The notes under the pieces: model-generated
Databases searched by the model: none
Seen by the model: only the letters and a program-made list of their open reading frames with translations
Told to the model about the DNA's origin: nothing
Origin: Gautieria morchelliformis
Lineage: Eukaryota > Basidiomycota > Agaricomycetes > Gomphales > Gomphaceae
Direction of reading: 5' to 3'
Assembly (NCBI GenBank): GCA_015179125.1
Contig: WHVA01000120.1
Coordinates: 1-64,000, forward strand
Length of the DNA: 64,000 bases
Translations under genes and position numbers: made by a program
Shown: positions 22,110 to 31,773 of the stretch, one piece after another
Layout: the number at the start of each line of letters is the position of its first letter
Numbering within the stretch: the stretch's first letter is position 1

Positions 22110-22805
22110 TTGCCAATGACGTCCCCTTCTGTGCGTCGTCGGGATAGGGTTCTCGCTGCAGCTCAAGAACGTCTTCGAAATCCTGACCCTCCACCTCCTC
22201 AGCCATTTCCTCGACCTCTACTCCCTCAGGACAATGCAATTCCTTGGCCTCCTGTGGCTGGACCTTCAAATGCCATTCCACCTGATCTAAGTCCTCGGGA
22301 TGCTGTACGTGCCATACAGGAACGGTTAGCAGATATGCCTCTGGCACCTGTGCGTCAGAGACATCCCCTGTTAGCACCGCCACCTGTTCCTGTAGGCTCT
22401 GCAGCAGTAGCGGCACTGCGGGCCCAGGCTGCTAATGCCCAGATAGCACCTCCTCCTGTCCCTGTAGGCTCTGCGGCGGTAGCTGCCTTGCGGGTCCAGG
22501 CTGCTAATGCCCAGATAGCACCTCCTCCTCCCGTCCCTGTAGGCTCTGCAGCAGTAGCTGCCTTGCGGGCACAGGCTGCTAATATCAATCCTAGACCTCT
22601 GCCACAACAAAGACAGGCACAACGGCGCGCACGACACCCTGAACCTCTCCCAGATCAAATGCCACTCCAGCAGCAGCCTGCACCACAACAACCTGTACCT
22701 CCTCTGCCTCCAGGGCCCCCTGTGCCTCCACAGCCTCTGCATCCACCTGCTCCTCCTCAGCCCCCTCCACTTCCACCGCCTCCACCAATGCCTTTAAGAA
22801 CCTTC
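22110..22805 (+). pseudogene. Helitron F Rep N-terminal proline-rich region
   Basis: The frame begins at an ATG (MPMTSPSVRRRDRV). It is rich in Pro, Ala and Arg, with three copies of PVPVGSAAVAALRAQAANAQ spaced by proline runs, as in element C. It ends at a TAG around 22809, while the homologous protein continues in another frame from about 22800. A single small indel between about 22790 and 22805, or an unrecognised intron, must separate the two parts. Confidence 0.7.
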
Positions 22806-25336
22806 CACTAGCACGTCGCCCTTTGATTGAACAACAGATTGCACCTCATGACCTTGGTGCTATGGATGACAAATGTCCAAAATGTAAAGCATGGCATTGG
22901 AAGGCAGAGTGTCTGTCCGACTCTACCATTGCTGAGTCCAAATTTGGTATATGTTGTTCAAAGGGCCAGATACACCTTGAATTGTTGATGGAACCTCCAG
23001 AACCACTAAAGACTCTTTTGGTCAGCCAAGACAGCCATGGCAAACAGTTTAGGGAAAAGATTCGGAACTATAATGCTGCACTGGCATTTGTCTCTGTGGG
23101 AGTGAACATAGATGACAAGGTCGTGAATAGACCTGGGCCATATGTCTTCAAAATTCAGGGAGGCCTCTATCATATTCATGGCGCTCTTCTTCCTACTCAG
23201 GGTCAGGATAGGCCACCCAGCTATGCGCAGCTCTACTTTTATGATCCAGCAGAGGCTTTGCGACGTAGGGAGGCCAATAACAGTTTTGATCCTTTGGATT
23301 CAGATGTTTTAAGTGACCTCCAGGAAATGATGCAGGCTCACAATCCATTGGTTCCAATCTATCAGCAGGCAATGGAAAGGCTTAGGAACCAGCCAGATAG
23401 GTTGACTGTGGAGGCCAGACTCACCTACAGAGCACATACAGACCAGAGAAGATATAATATTCCTACAGCGGATGAGATTGCCATTGTGCTCCCTGGAGAA
23501 GGTGTGCCTGGAGGCACTAGAGACATTGTCATTCAGCTTAGAGGTGGAGAACTGCAACGAATTCAGGCCGAGCATGCTTTGTATGCACCACTACACTATG
23601 TGCTTCTCTTTCCCAGAGGTGAATCAGGCTGGGATTGGGACATTCCACAGATAGACCAAGCTCTTCCACGACAAGGCCAGGAGGGGGAGGAGGAGGAGGA
23701 CCCTTCAAGTGACAGGCATGTGACCATGTCAAAATACTATCGTTATCGTGTTTTTCCAAGGGAGGGTGAAGCTGAAACTCTCTTCCTGGCTGGCAAGCTC
23801 TTTCAGCAATACATTGTGGATGCTTGGGCAGCGACTGAACAGCAGAAGCTAAATTGGATCAAATACCATCAACATGAGCTGCGAGCTGAGGTCTACAATC
23901 AGATGATTGATACATTTGGACCTGAGGACAATCAGGCCAATCCAGCTAACTTGGGACAAAAGGTCATCTTGCCTGCTACATTTACTGGGAGCGCCAGGGA
24001 TATGAACGAGAATTTTCAAAATTCAATGGCAATCACTAGGAAGCATGGTCCAGCAGATGTCTTTGTGACAATGACAGCAAACCCCCAGTGGAAAGAAATC
24101 AAAGATGCTCTCAAGCCAGGCCAGACTCCCAGTGATCGTCCTGACTTGGTTGCAAGGGTTTTTCATCTCAAGAAGGAGCAATTGATCAAACGTATCATGA
24201 AGGATGGTATCCTTGGTCGCACAGTTGCACGTGTCCATGTGATTGAATTCCAGAAGCGGGGGCTCCCTCATATGCACCTTCTTATATGGTTTAAAGAGGA
24301 GGATAAGATCAGGACACCGGAAGCTGTGGATGCTTTGGTTTGGGCTGTCTTCCCTGATCAGCAAGAGCATCCAAGGCTCTACAAATTAGTTTGTGATCTA
24401 ATGACTCATGGCCCCTGTGGACAAGCGCGTCCTCGGGCTTCTTGCATGACAGAGGGCAAGTGTTCCAAACATTTCCCAAAGGAATTTCGTGAGGTGACAT
24501 CTGTCACTGAAGATGGCTATCCACAGTATCGCCGTCCTAATGATGGCAGACAGCATAATGTCAGAGGCAACATCATGGACAACCGTGACGTGGTTCCCTA
24601 TTGTCCCACCCTCCTCTTGGAATTTGAATGCCATATTAATGTGGAACCCACTTTCAATGTGCGCTCTATCAAGTACATTCACAAGTATATGTACAAGGGG
24701 CCTGACAGGACCACAATGACCATTAATAAGGAGAGGGATGAGGTTAAACAGTACCTCGATGCACGCTATGTCAGCTCACATGAAGGTGCTTGGAGACTGC
24801 TGGAATATAAAATGCATGTTCAGGTCCCTCCTGTCATGGCACTTCCAGTCCATTTGCCAGGCCAGCACAATGTGATATTTGATCCTCATATCGATCCAGG
24901 CATGGCTTTGCAGATGGCAGAGGATGCTAAGACCATGCTCATGGCCTATTTTGAAGCCAATGACAGATATCCTGAGGCACGTGAACTACTCTATGTGGAA
25001 TTTCCTGAGCACTATGTTTGGAAAAAGAAAGCCAAGCGGTGGCAGCCTCGCCAGCGGGGTTTCAGTCTTGGTCGCCTTCATTTTGCAAGTCCAGCCTCTG
25101 GAGAGCGCTTTTACTTGCGAACCCTCCTTACAGTTGTCAGAGGCGCAACGTCATTTGAGGAGCTTAGATCCTTTGATGGTGACCTTTGTCCTACTTACAA
25201 GGCTGCATGCCTGGCAAGGGGCCTGTTAGAAGATGATTCAGAGTGGACACAGTGTCTTCAGGAGGCTGCACATATACAAACAGGTTTCCAGCTCAGGAGG
25301 TTATTTGTCACTATTCTCCTTCGGTGTAACCCTGCT
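22806..25336 (+). pseudogene. Helitron F Rep protein, lacking helicase
   Basis: From about 22810 the frame encodes RRPLIEQQIAPHDLG, then the zinc motif CPKCKAWHWKAEC, the conserved LTYRAH..QRRYNIPTADEIA block, an acidic linker (EGEEEEDPSSD), VFVTMTANPQW, the HUH motif GLPHMHLLIWF, and the two-tyrosine motif YIHKYMYKG. All Rep catalytic hallmarks are therefore present. It shares the architecture of C but is clearly diverged from it. Homology ends near LLRCNPA. The following ~75 codons to 25561 are read-through into the inserted repeat. The helicase is missing. Confidence 0.85.
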
Positions 25337-25347
25337 CGGCTGGGTTG

Positions 25348-25829
25348 CCAACTCTCATACACCACCAATGTCCCGTCCCCTCAATTCCAACGTGAGTACA
25401 GTTCTCGTGCTCCCACTGCTGGAACTGACAGCACGTGCAGATGCTACCCAGTCTTAGCAACCTCGGGCTGCGTGAACGCGGCCACCGTCGGTTCGGGGCA
25501 TCACCCTCCCTCCCATCCAGCAACACCAACATTGGGATTGGCAGCGTCCCCGGGTGCTTAATGTGAGTACACAACTATCACGCGCTCTCCCTGCTTGAAC
25601 TGAGAGCGGTGCCAGACACAAAACCTGCCTACCCTCGGCAGCCTGTGGCTGTTTGAGCAGCCGCCCATGTGGCCACTAGACCCGAGGGAGCTAACGCTCC
25701 CTCAGATTCGCCACCCACAGCAGTGGGGTTTGCCTGGCCCACCGACGCCAGACGTGAGCACATGATGCATGTTCATCTTCTCCTCCCTCCATCCAAGGGG
25801 ACTGGACATTGGTGGTGTATGAGAGTTGG
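25348..25829. mobile_element. TIR-bounded unit of 482 bp (MITE-like), unit 1
   Basis: Begins CCAACTCTCATACACCACC and ends with its inverse, about 34 bp of near-perfect terminal inverted repeat. GTTG flanks both sides (25344-25347 and 25830-25833), a candidate 4-bp duplication. No coding capacity was recognised. It carries several cGTGAGyAC motifs and a GAGGGAGCTAACGCTCCCTC hairpin (25684-25703). Confidence 0.7.
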
Positions 25830-26896
25830 GTTGCCAACTCTCATACACCACCAATGTCCCGTCCCCTCAATTCCAACGTGAGTACAGTTCTCATGCTCTC
25901 ACTGCTGGAACTGACAGCACGTGCAGATTCTGCCCAGTCTTAGTAGCCTCGGGCTGCGTGAACAGCAGCCCTCGCGGCCACCGTCGGTGGACCTCACCCT
26001 CCCTCCCATCCAGCAACACCAACATTGGGATTGGCAGCGTCCCCGGATGCTTAATGTGAGTACACAACTATCACGCGCTCTGCCTGCTTGACCTGAGAGC
26101 GGTGCCAGACACAAAACCTGCCTACCCTCAGCAGCCTGGGGCTGTTTGAACAGCCGCCCATGCGGCGACTACCCCCGAGGGAGCTAACGCTCCCTCAGAT
26201 TCGCCACCCACAGCAGTGGGGTTTGCCTGGCCCACCGACGCCAGACGTGAGCACATGATGCATGTTCGTGGTCTCCTCCATCTACCATGACATTGTTTTT
26301 TTATTTCGCGGAGCTAACAATGGCCCTTGCAGACACAAGCCGAGGCTGCCGAGGGTCGGCAGCTGGTATTTGTTACACCAGGCAAACCCCACTGCTGTGG
26401 GTGGCGAATCTGAGGGAGCGTTAGCTCCCTCGGGGGTAGTCGCCGCATGGGCGGCTGTTCAAACAGCCCCAGGCTGCTGAGGGTAGGCAGGTTTTGTGTC
26501 TGGCACCGCTCTCAGGTCAAGCAGGGAGAGCGCGTGATAGTTGTGTACTCACATTAAGCATCCGGGGACGCTGCCAATCCCAATGTTGGTGTTGCTGGAT
26601 GGGAGGGAGGGTGAGGTCCACCGACGGTGGCCGCGAGGGCTGCTGTTCACGCAGCCCGAGGCTACTAAGACTGGGCAGAATCTGCACGTGCTGTCAGTTC
26701 CAGCAGTGAGAGCATGAGAACTGTACTCACGTTGGAATTGAGGGGACGGGACATTGGTGGTGTATGAGAGTTGGCAACCCAACTCTCATACACCACCAAT
26801 GTCCAGTCCCCTTGGATGGAGGGAGGAGAAGATGAACATGCATCATGTGCTCACGTCTGGCGTCGGTGGGCCAGGCAAACCCCACTGCTGTGGGTG
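25713..26896. repeat. Giant palindrome, ~515-bp arms and 151-bp spacer
   Basis: Left arm 25713-26230 and right arm 26382-26896 are reverse complements. Paired positions sum to about 52612 wherever checked (for example 26221 with 26391), and only isolated mismatches are seen (one near 26083 versus 26530). The left arm contains the end of unit 1 and most of unit 2 (from 25834). The right arm contains the same in reverse, including the TIR junction at 26766-26793. The spacer 26231-26381 is unique here. Identical long arms imply a recent inverted duplication or an assembly error. Confidence 0.85.
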
Positions 26897-27090
26897 GACT
26901 GTGAAAAAAAAAAGTACCTTTGCAGATTCGTCTAGGGTGGCGTGGCTCTATATAAGCCTTCTCAGCCTCTACCGATAGGCCTCTGTCGAAACACTTCTAA
27001 AGACCATCCTACATTGCACTGCTATATACTCTCCACCTCTTGTTAGTTGAACCTAGTCTTGATCTTGCGCCGACGTACACCATTGAAGTT
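26897..27090 (+). promoter_or_regulatory. Promoter-like leader of the 14-3-3 pseudogene
   Basis: An A-run (26908-26917) is followed by CTCTATATAAGCC at 26946, a good TATA box about 140 bp upstream of the first ATG of the 14-3-3 reading frame (27091). Confidence 0.4.
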
Positions 27091-27910
27091 ATGACCAGTT
27101 CTTTAACTCGTCACGAATGGATCACCTTAACTGGAATTGCTGAGTGGTCCGGATGTTTTGATGGTGAGCGCACAACTTATGTACGAAGTTATTACAGTCT
27201 GAAAACAGCTATATAGATATGCTAGGATTTATGGAAGAGATCAGTGCCCTAGGATCCGCTGACGTTGGTTTATCGCAGGGAGAACGGGATGTGTTCATCA
27301 AAACTTGCAAAAGCGTCACAGGCAACCTACGGGGCAGCCGGCGTACACTCTGCGCCCTTGCAATATGGGGGACGAATAACCCCGCGTCCGCCACAAGGAA
27401 CCTGAGTCGGCTGTATACAGCCAATATTACCTGCCGACTCGATAGATTTTGCCGCCTGGTACTAGAGCACGTAACACAGTGTCTCCTCCCGAGCTCCACC
27501 AACCGGATGAGAAAGTAACCTATTACAAAGTGTTAGTGCGCCTCTGTTTTCTCCGTTAACTTACGTTAAGGTTTCCATTGCAGTTGCGATGATTTCTTGC
27601 CGAATCTGCCGTCGAGGCAGCACGAATCTGTTGATTGATCAATCACTGGAGTCCTATGTAAAAGCTTGGAAAATCGCCAGTTCGCACTTGGCCCCGCCAT
27701 CTCGTACTGGCACTAAACTTCTCCTTTTGCTACGACCAGCTTCTCGACGATCCTGTTCGAGCGTGTCACCTTGCAAAATATGCCTTTGACGATGCTGTGG
27801 AAGCCATGTATGCCCTCGGGCTGCCACAAGACGTCTTGGCTACCGCTACTCCCCTTCTGCTGCAGCTGAAGGACAATATGACCTTTTGGCTGGAAAGGAT
27901 CTCTGGGTAA
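27091..27910 (+). pseudogene. Decayed, divergent 14-3-3 protein gene
   Basis: Exon 1 (27091-27163) and exon 2 (from 27217) join to WSGCFDDMLGFMEEISALG, LSQGERDVFIKTCKSVTGNLRGSRR. This matches the 14-3-3 pattern (YD-M---M, LS-EERNL-----KN--GARR). Later pieces in other frames follow: EHVTQCLLPSSTN, DEKVTYYKVL, IDQSLESYVKAWKIASSHLAP, LVLALNFSFCYDQLLDDP, RACHLAKYAFDDA and LLLQLKDNMTFW, ending at TAA 27908-27910. Order and spacing are those of the whole family. At least three frameshifts (about 27500, 27640 and 27695) break it. The Arg-Tyr pair of the phosphopeptide pocket falls in a stretch reading FLPNLP, so it appears lost. A small intron near 27526-27585 is likely. 14-3-3 proteins bind phosphoserine partners; this copy probably does not work. 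Confidence 0.85.
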
Positions 27911-28985
27911 TAAGCTGCCTGTCACGGATGGGATGCATCTACCGACGAGATACCGACGAGATTCGTCTGTCAAGCACCTAGTCGAGCTAACTATAAGGTA
28001 AGACGAACCGCTCCTGGAGGACGCCGTGATTAACTGCAGCATTGCTTTGCTTTATGCCCTTCTTACTCTCGTATAATATTAGCAGCACTACGCCACGTGG
28101 TCGGCCTGTCTATGACCAATCGGGCATATATATCTGTGAAGGTGCATCAGTGTGAACTCTGCTTGTACCCATCAATCCACGAGGTCAATACTTGTCATCG
28201 ATCCATGTGTTGCCAAAAGTGGGCCCATAGAATTGTTATTCGGCATATCGCAATTATTCGGTCAATGACCATCGATCTCGCACAGCAGGGAATGGGCAGA
28301 TCGGTCCTTTGCATGCAGTCAGCAGCGATGCAAATATTAGAGCTCTGGAGGACAATTCTTATCGATGTATCTCGCCACGCTGACGAGTAGATATATACAT
28401 CTCATTGACAATGCCACCGTGACGGTATTTCTGTCCCTACCGCACCCTTACCCTGAGGGTTTTAGATGAAGCTATAATGTTGCGGGAGTTGACCAAAATC
28501 ATGTGAGGCGATCCGTGTCCGGCCGTTAGATCTTAGAGCTCGTGCTCGTCATAATTCACGGATACTTATCCCTCCAGGGCTGACAGATCCAAAAATCAGA
28601 GGCACACCCGGTAATGGCTCGTGCACGAAAAATATCGGAACCAATGATATACAGCCTGAATAGATAGAAAATGTAGATAGTTACAATATCCGACATTCGA
28701 AACAGAGTTTCCCTTCTACCATGCTAGATCATCGCGGCCATCCGCAAACAGACACGACCCTGCCAGCTTGGTGCACCTGCCGACTCGTTAGAACAGGGTT
28801 TGCGAGAGATCGTAACGATTCGGGTGCCCACCATTTGTAATATAATATCACTACATAAAGGCCACGCCTCACGAGATCCACTCGCTCCGCACAAGCGAGC
28901 CGTCGGGCTGTCTGACGAACTCGTACTGGTGCATCACCAGTTTCTCGCGGACCCGGCGTCCCGCACCTCCGCCTCTCCCCCGTCT
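27911..28985. other. No gene recognised
   Basis: Balanced composition with short frames on both strands (for example 28097-28390) and no recognisable motif. The last part (from about 28735) belongs to a dispersed duplicate described separately. Confidence 0.5.
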
Positions 28986-29045
28986 CTACTTGCCGTGGTC
29001 CCTCATATTGACCAGCGGCATGGAAATCCTCCACGGCTCTGAGCT
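28735..29045 (+). repeat. Dispersed promoter-like duplicate, copy 1
   Basis: GGTGCACCTGCCGACTCGTT..GAACNGGG, GAGAGATCGT.ACGATTC.GGTG, a TATAA-like stretch, GATC.ACT/TCTCG, and CTTGCCGTGGTCCCT near 28990 recur in the same order at 37010-37290. Identity is patchy (estimated 65-75 percent by eye). It could be an old duplicated promoter region or a repeat fragment. Confidence 0.55.
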
Positions 29046-29414
29046 CAAATTGAGCTCCGCGTCCATGGAGGTAAAGTATTGCGAGGTTATGCGAGGGCTG
29101 CTGCCCCCGCGAGCTGCCCGGCCTTGCGCCTTTCCACTCTTTGCCTTGCCTTTGGCCTTCGCCTTGGGTCCCCGTCGATGGTCCCTTCTAGCCGGCAGTG
29201 TGGCGGGGATCGGGTGCTGCGGGTTCACCGTGCCCCTGTGTCCTAGGCTGTAGCCGGGGTAGTGGGGTGAGATGGGGAGCGGTGGAGTGGCTGGGCGTGG
29301 TCGAGGCCTCAAAGGCGGTAATGTCAGGCAGCGGCGATCCGCCGCTGCGAGTGCCGGGTCGCCGTCGTAGTGGAGCCAGAGCTCTGACAAACTCGGCAGC
29401 TGTAGGTTGTTCAT
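28986..29414 (-). CDS. Small hypothetical Pro/Arg/Lys-rich protein
   Basis: A 142-residue frame if started at ATG 29414 (MNNLQLPSL). A longer start at 29495 exists, but it lies almost on a TATATATAAGG box at 29498-29508 (minus strand), so the inner ATG fits better. The product has a proline-rich middle and a basic stretch (KAKAKGKAKSGKAQGRAARGG). No family is recognised. An overlapping plus-strand frame (28990-29253) is equally open, so the coding status is doubtful. Confidence 0.3.
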   Translation of the reverse strand: MNNLQLPSLSELWLHYDGDPALAAADRRCLTLPPLRPRPRPATPPLPISPHYPGYSLGHRGTVNPQHPIPATLPARRDHRRGPKAKAKGKAKSGKAQGRAARGGSSPRITSQYFTSMDAELNLSSEPWRISMPLVNMRDHGK

Positions 29415-29782
29415 AGCTAACAGTTTGACGGTGGAACTCGAGTCACGACTGGGGAAAAGTGGTGGGACGAAGAGTCTTTTCAGTGAAGATGGCACCAGCC
29501 TTATATATATGAAGAGAAGCGATGATACCTATTCAGGCAGACAATTAGATCACTGGACCGTGTCATCATCTGCCTTTCTTTGGGTGAACAATGAGTACGT
29601 GTTGCACTGGATCAAGCCACTTAGAAGCTTGCTAAGTCATGTTAGTCGAAGCTATGCGACTGCTTCCATTATCTATCCCCCACGTGTAAATGTCAAGCAG
29701 TGAGAACTAAATTATAGCACTCTTCGCCGCAGTGGATGCCGATGAGCTATTCCATTAAGAATGCATATACAGTAGATGATAA
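29415..29782. other. No gene recognised; left flank of the LINE
   Basis: AT-richer sequence with one unremarkable plus-strand frame (29407-29703). It ends at the left copy of the LINE target duplication (29783-29795). Confidence 0.5.
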
Positions 29783-30059
29783 ATTAGTACATGTCCTCTT
29801 GGCGGGGGCGGGGCCAAAACAGTGCCTCGCCTCCTCGCAGGGCCTCAACCCGGCCTGGGAGTGAACACCGCGGATAACTTCTGTGGTGGCCAACCTGTGA
29901 AAAACACTTGAAAAGACACCCACAGGGACCATGAAGTTAGCCCACCGGGTAGGGGAAGCTCGAACCGTGCCAACATTGTGTGGCCAGTTTCCGGGTGACC
30001 TTCAGAACAAGACTTCGCAGGGACAGTATAAAGAGCCCATAGAAGTCACCATAAATGAT

Positions 30060-31773
30060 AGGGAGCGAAGACCTCAGAAACAAAGTCATAACTACAAGAA
30101 TGGTGGGGGACGAAAGACTGCCTGACCACATAAAAATCAAAAAAGATGGAGAACCCATGAGAACCCTTGGGTCATAGGTCGGAAACAAGGTCTCCATAAA
30201 AGATAAATGGAAAGACATAATAGACAAACAAAAAACAATAATGGACATATGGGCAAAGAGCCACCCCTCCCTAAGGGGAAAAGAATTAATACTGAAAGCA
30301 CTGGTCACGTCAAGGAGCTGGTTCCTAGCGATGGTAAACGGCATGCCCAAAGACGTAGAAAAAGAAATGACCAAAATATGAAAAGCTTCCTATGGGATGG
30401 GAATGAAAGAGGGCTGATGGAACTAAAAGCCGCCACAGCCAATCGAGAAGACGGGGGCCTTGGCATCCCAGACATAAAAGCAAGGCTCGCTGCGATACAC
30501 ATAATGTGGCTACAAAAGTACCTAACCATACCAGAAAAACACCCAGACTGGGCTTGGATAGCAGACAGACTCATATTCAGAGACATCAACCCTAAAGCAG
30601 TCCCGAAGGTAGACGCCGAATCGAGGATAAGCTGGTTGAAGCAAACATGGAGAACCAAGCAAGGGTTGCACTCCAGCCTGCCAACGTCACTAAAAGACAT
30701 GCTAAAGACAGCAGAGACATACAACGTCAGAATACAGGCCAGAAAGACAGACAAAGGCCTTAGAGAGAAAATGACGGTCTGGCACAACGTGGTCAAGCCG
30801 GATGACAACTACAAGTGGAATAAGAAGGCAGCAAAATGCCTGAGAAAGAACCACAACATAATATCAATAAAAGACCTACAAAGGGCAAAAAGAGGGGTGA
30901 TAACCCCCGATAGAAAATGTGAAAACCACCGCGCCTGCGTAAATATGGCGAGGAACCTATACAAAGGTTACCGAGAGAAATGGGACCCCGAAAAAGACAC
31001 CCCCTACGCGGACGGGTTAGACCACACGACAGGGAGGAAAAGAAAGTACAAACACTTCACAAAGACGGGTGAAAACGTAGCAAACCCAGACATAACAGAA
31101 AGGGAACATCCAGAGAATGCAACAAGGATATTCCTGGACAAAGAGAAAAAAGAGGAATGGCAGGCAAAGCCAACCTATAGAAAACACCACACAACAGGAA
31201 AGGAATGGGAAGTCTACACAGACGGATCATGCCTCGACCCAAACACGGAGTCGGCCAGAACAGGAGCAGGAATATACTGCCAAAATAACGAAAGCTACAC
31301 AAAGGCCATAAGAGTGCCTGGTAAAAAACAAACAAACCAAAGGGGAGAGCTGGTGGCCATCTTAAAATCCCTTGAAATGATACCAAAAGGAGACCCCCTG
31401 AAGATAAAGACCGACTCGACTTACGCAGCGGCTGGAATAATCGAAGGATTAAACAAATGGGAAGACATGGCTTGGCTCAACATAGACAACGCTGACATCT
31501 TCAAGAAAATAAAATACGAATTGACAATAAGAGGTGTGGTCACCACCTTTGAATGGGTGAAAGGACACGCCAGCACAGAAGGCAACGAAGAGGCAGACAG
31601 GTTAGCCTCGGAAGGCGTGAATAAAGCCGAAGCCGACGAAATAAATCTGACCATCCCAGAGGAATACGAACTCAAAGGGGCGAGGCTGCAAAGCCTGACT
31701 CAAAAGCTAGCCTACGAGCTAATAATGAGAGGAAAAAACATTGATCCGGTAACGAAAACCGGAAGGAAAAAGC
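30060..31773 (+). pseudogene. LINE ORF2 fragment: RT thumb and RNase H
   Basis: From about 30099 a frame with RTLGS.VGNKVS and LRGKELILKALVTSRSWF resembles the region after the RT catalytic core. It contains TAG/TGA stops and shifts frame near 30380, where KSFLWDGNERGLMELKAA continues. The RNase H domain follows with all four acidic residues: YTDGS (about 31217), NQRGELVAI, KTDSTYAA and NEEADRLAS (about 31590). In LINE elements this domain removes RNA during cDNA synthesis. The frame then runs into the LTR insertion at 31774. An RNase H next to a C-terminal zinc motif fits the fungal Tad1-like group, but clade placement needs a tree. Confidence 0.85.

Larger units (their letters stand above)
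19943..25340 (+). mobile_element. Helitron F, 3' part missing
   Basis: Begins TCTATAGTATAAAG at 19943, with roughly the first 150 bp nearly identical to the start of E. It holds a tandem TTTTCGCTTTTTT array (20290-21100), a tandem duplication (21625-21955), and Rep coding sequence from 22110. Homology stops at about 25336, inside the linker between Rep and the helicase, where the TIR units and palindrome begin. Neither the helicase nor a 3' hairpin was found beyond it, so F is truncated and not simply split. Confidence 0.85.
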
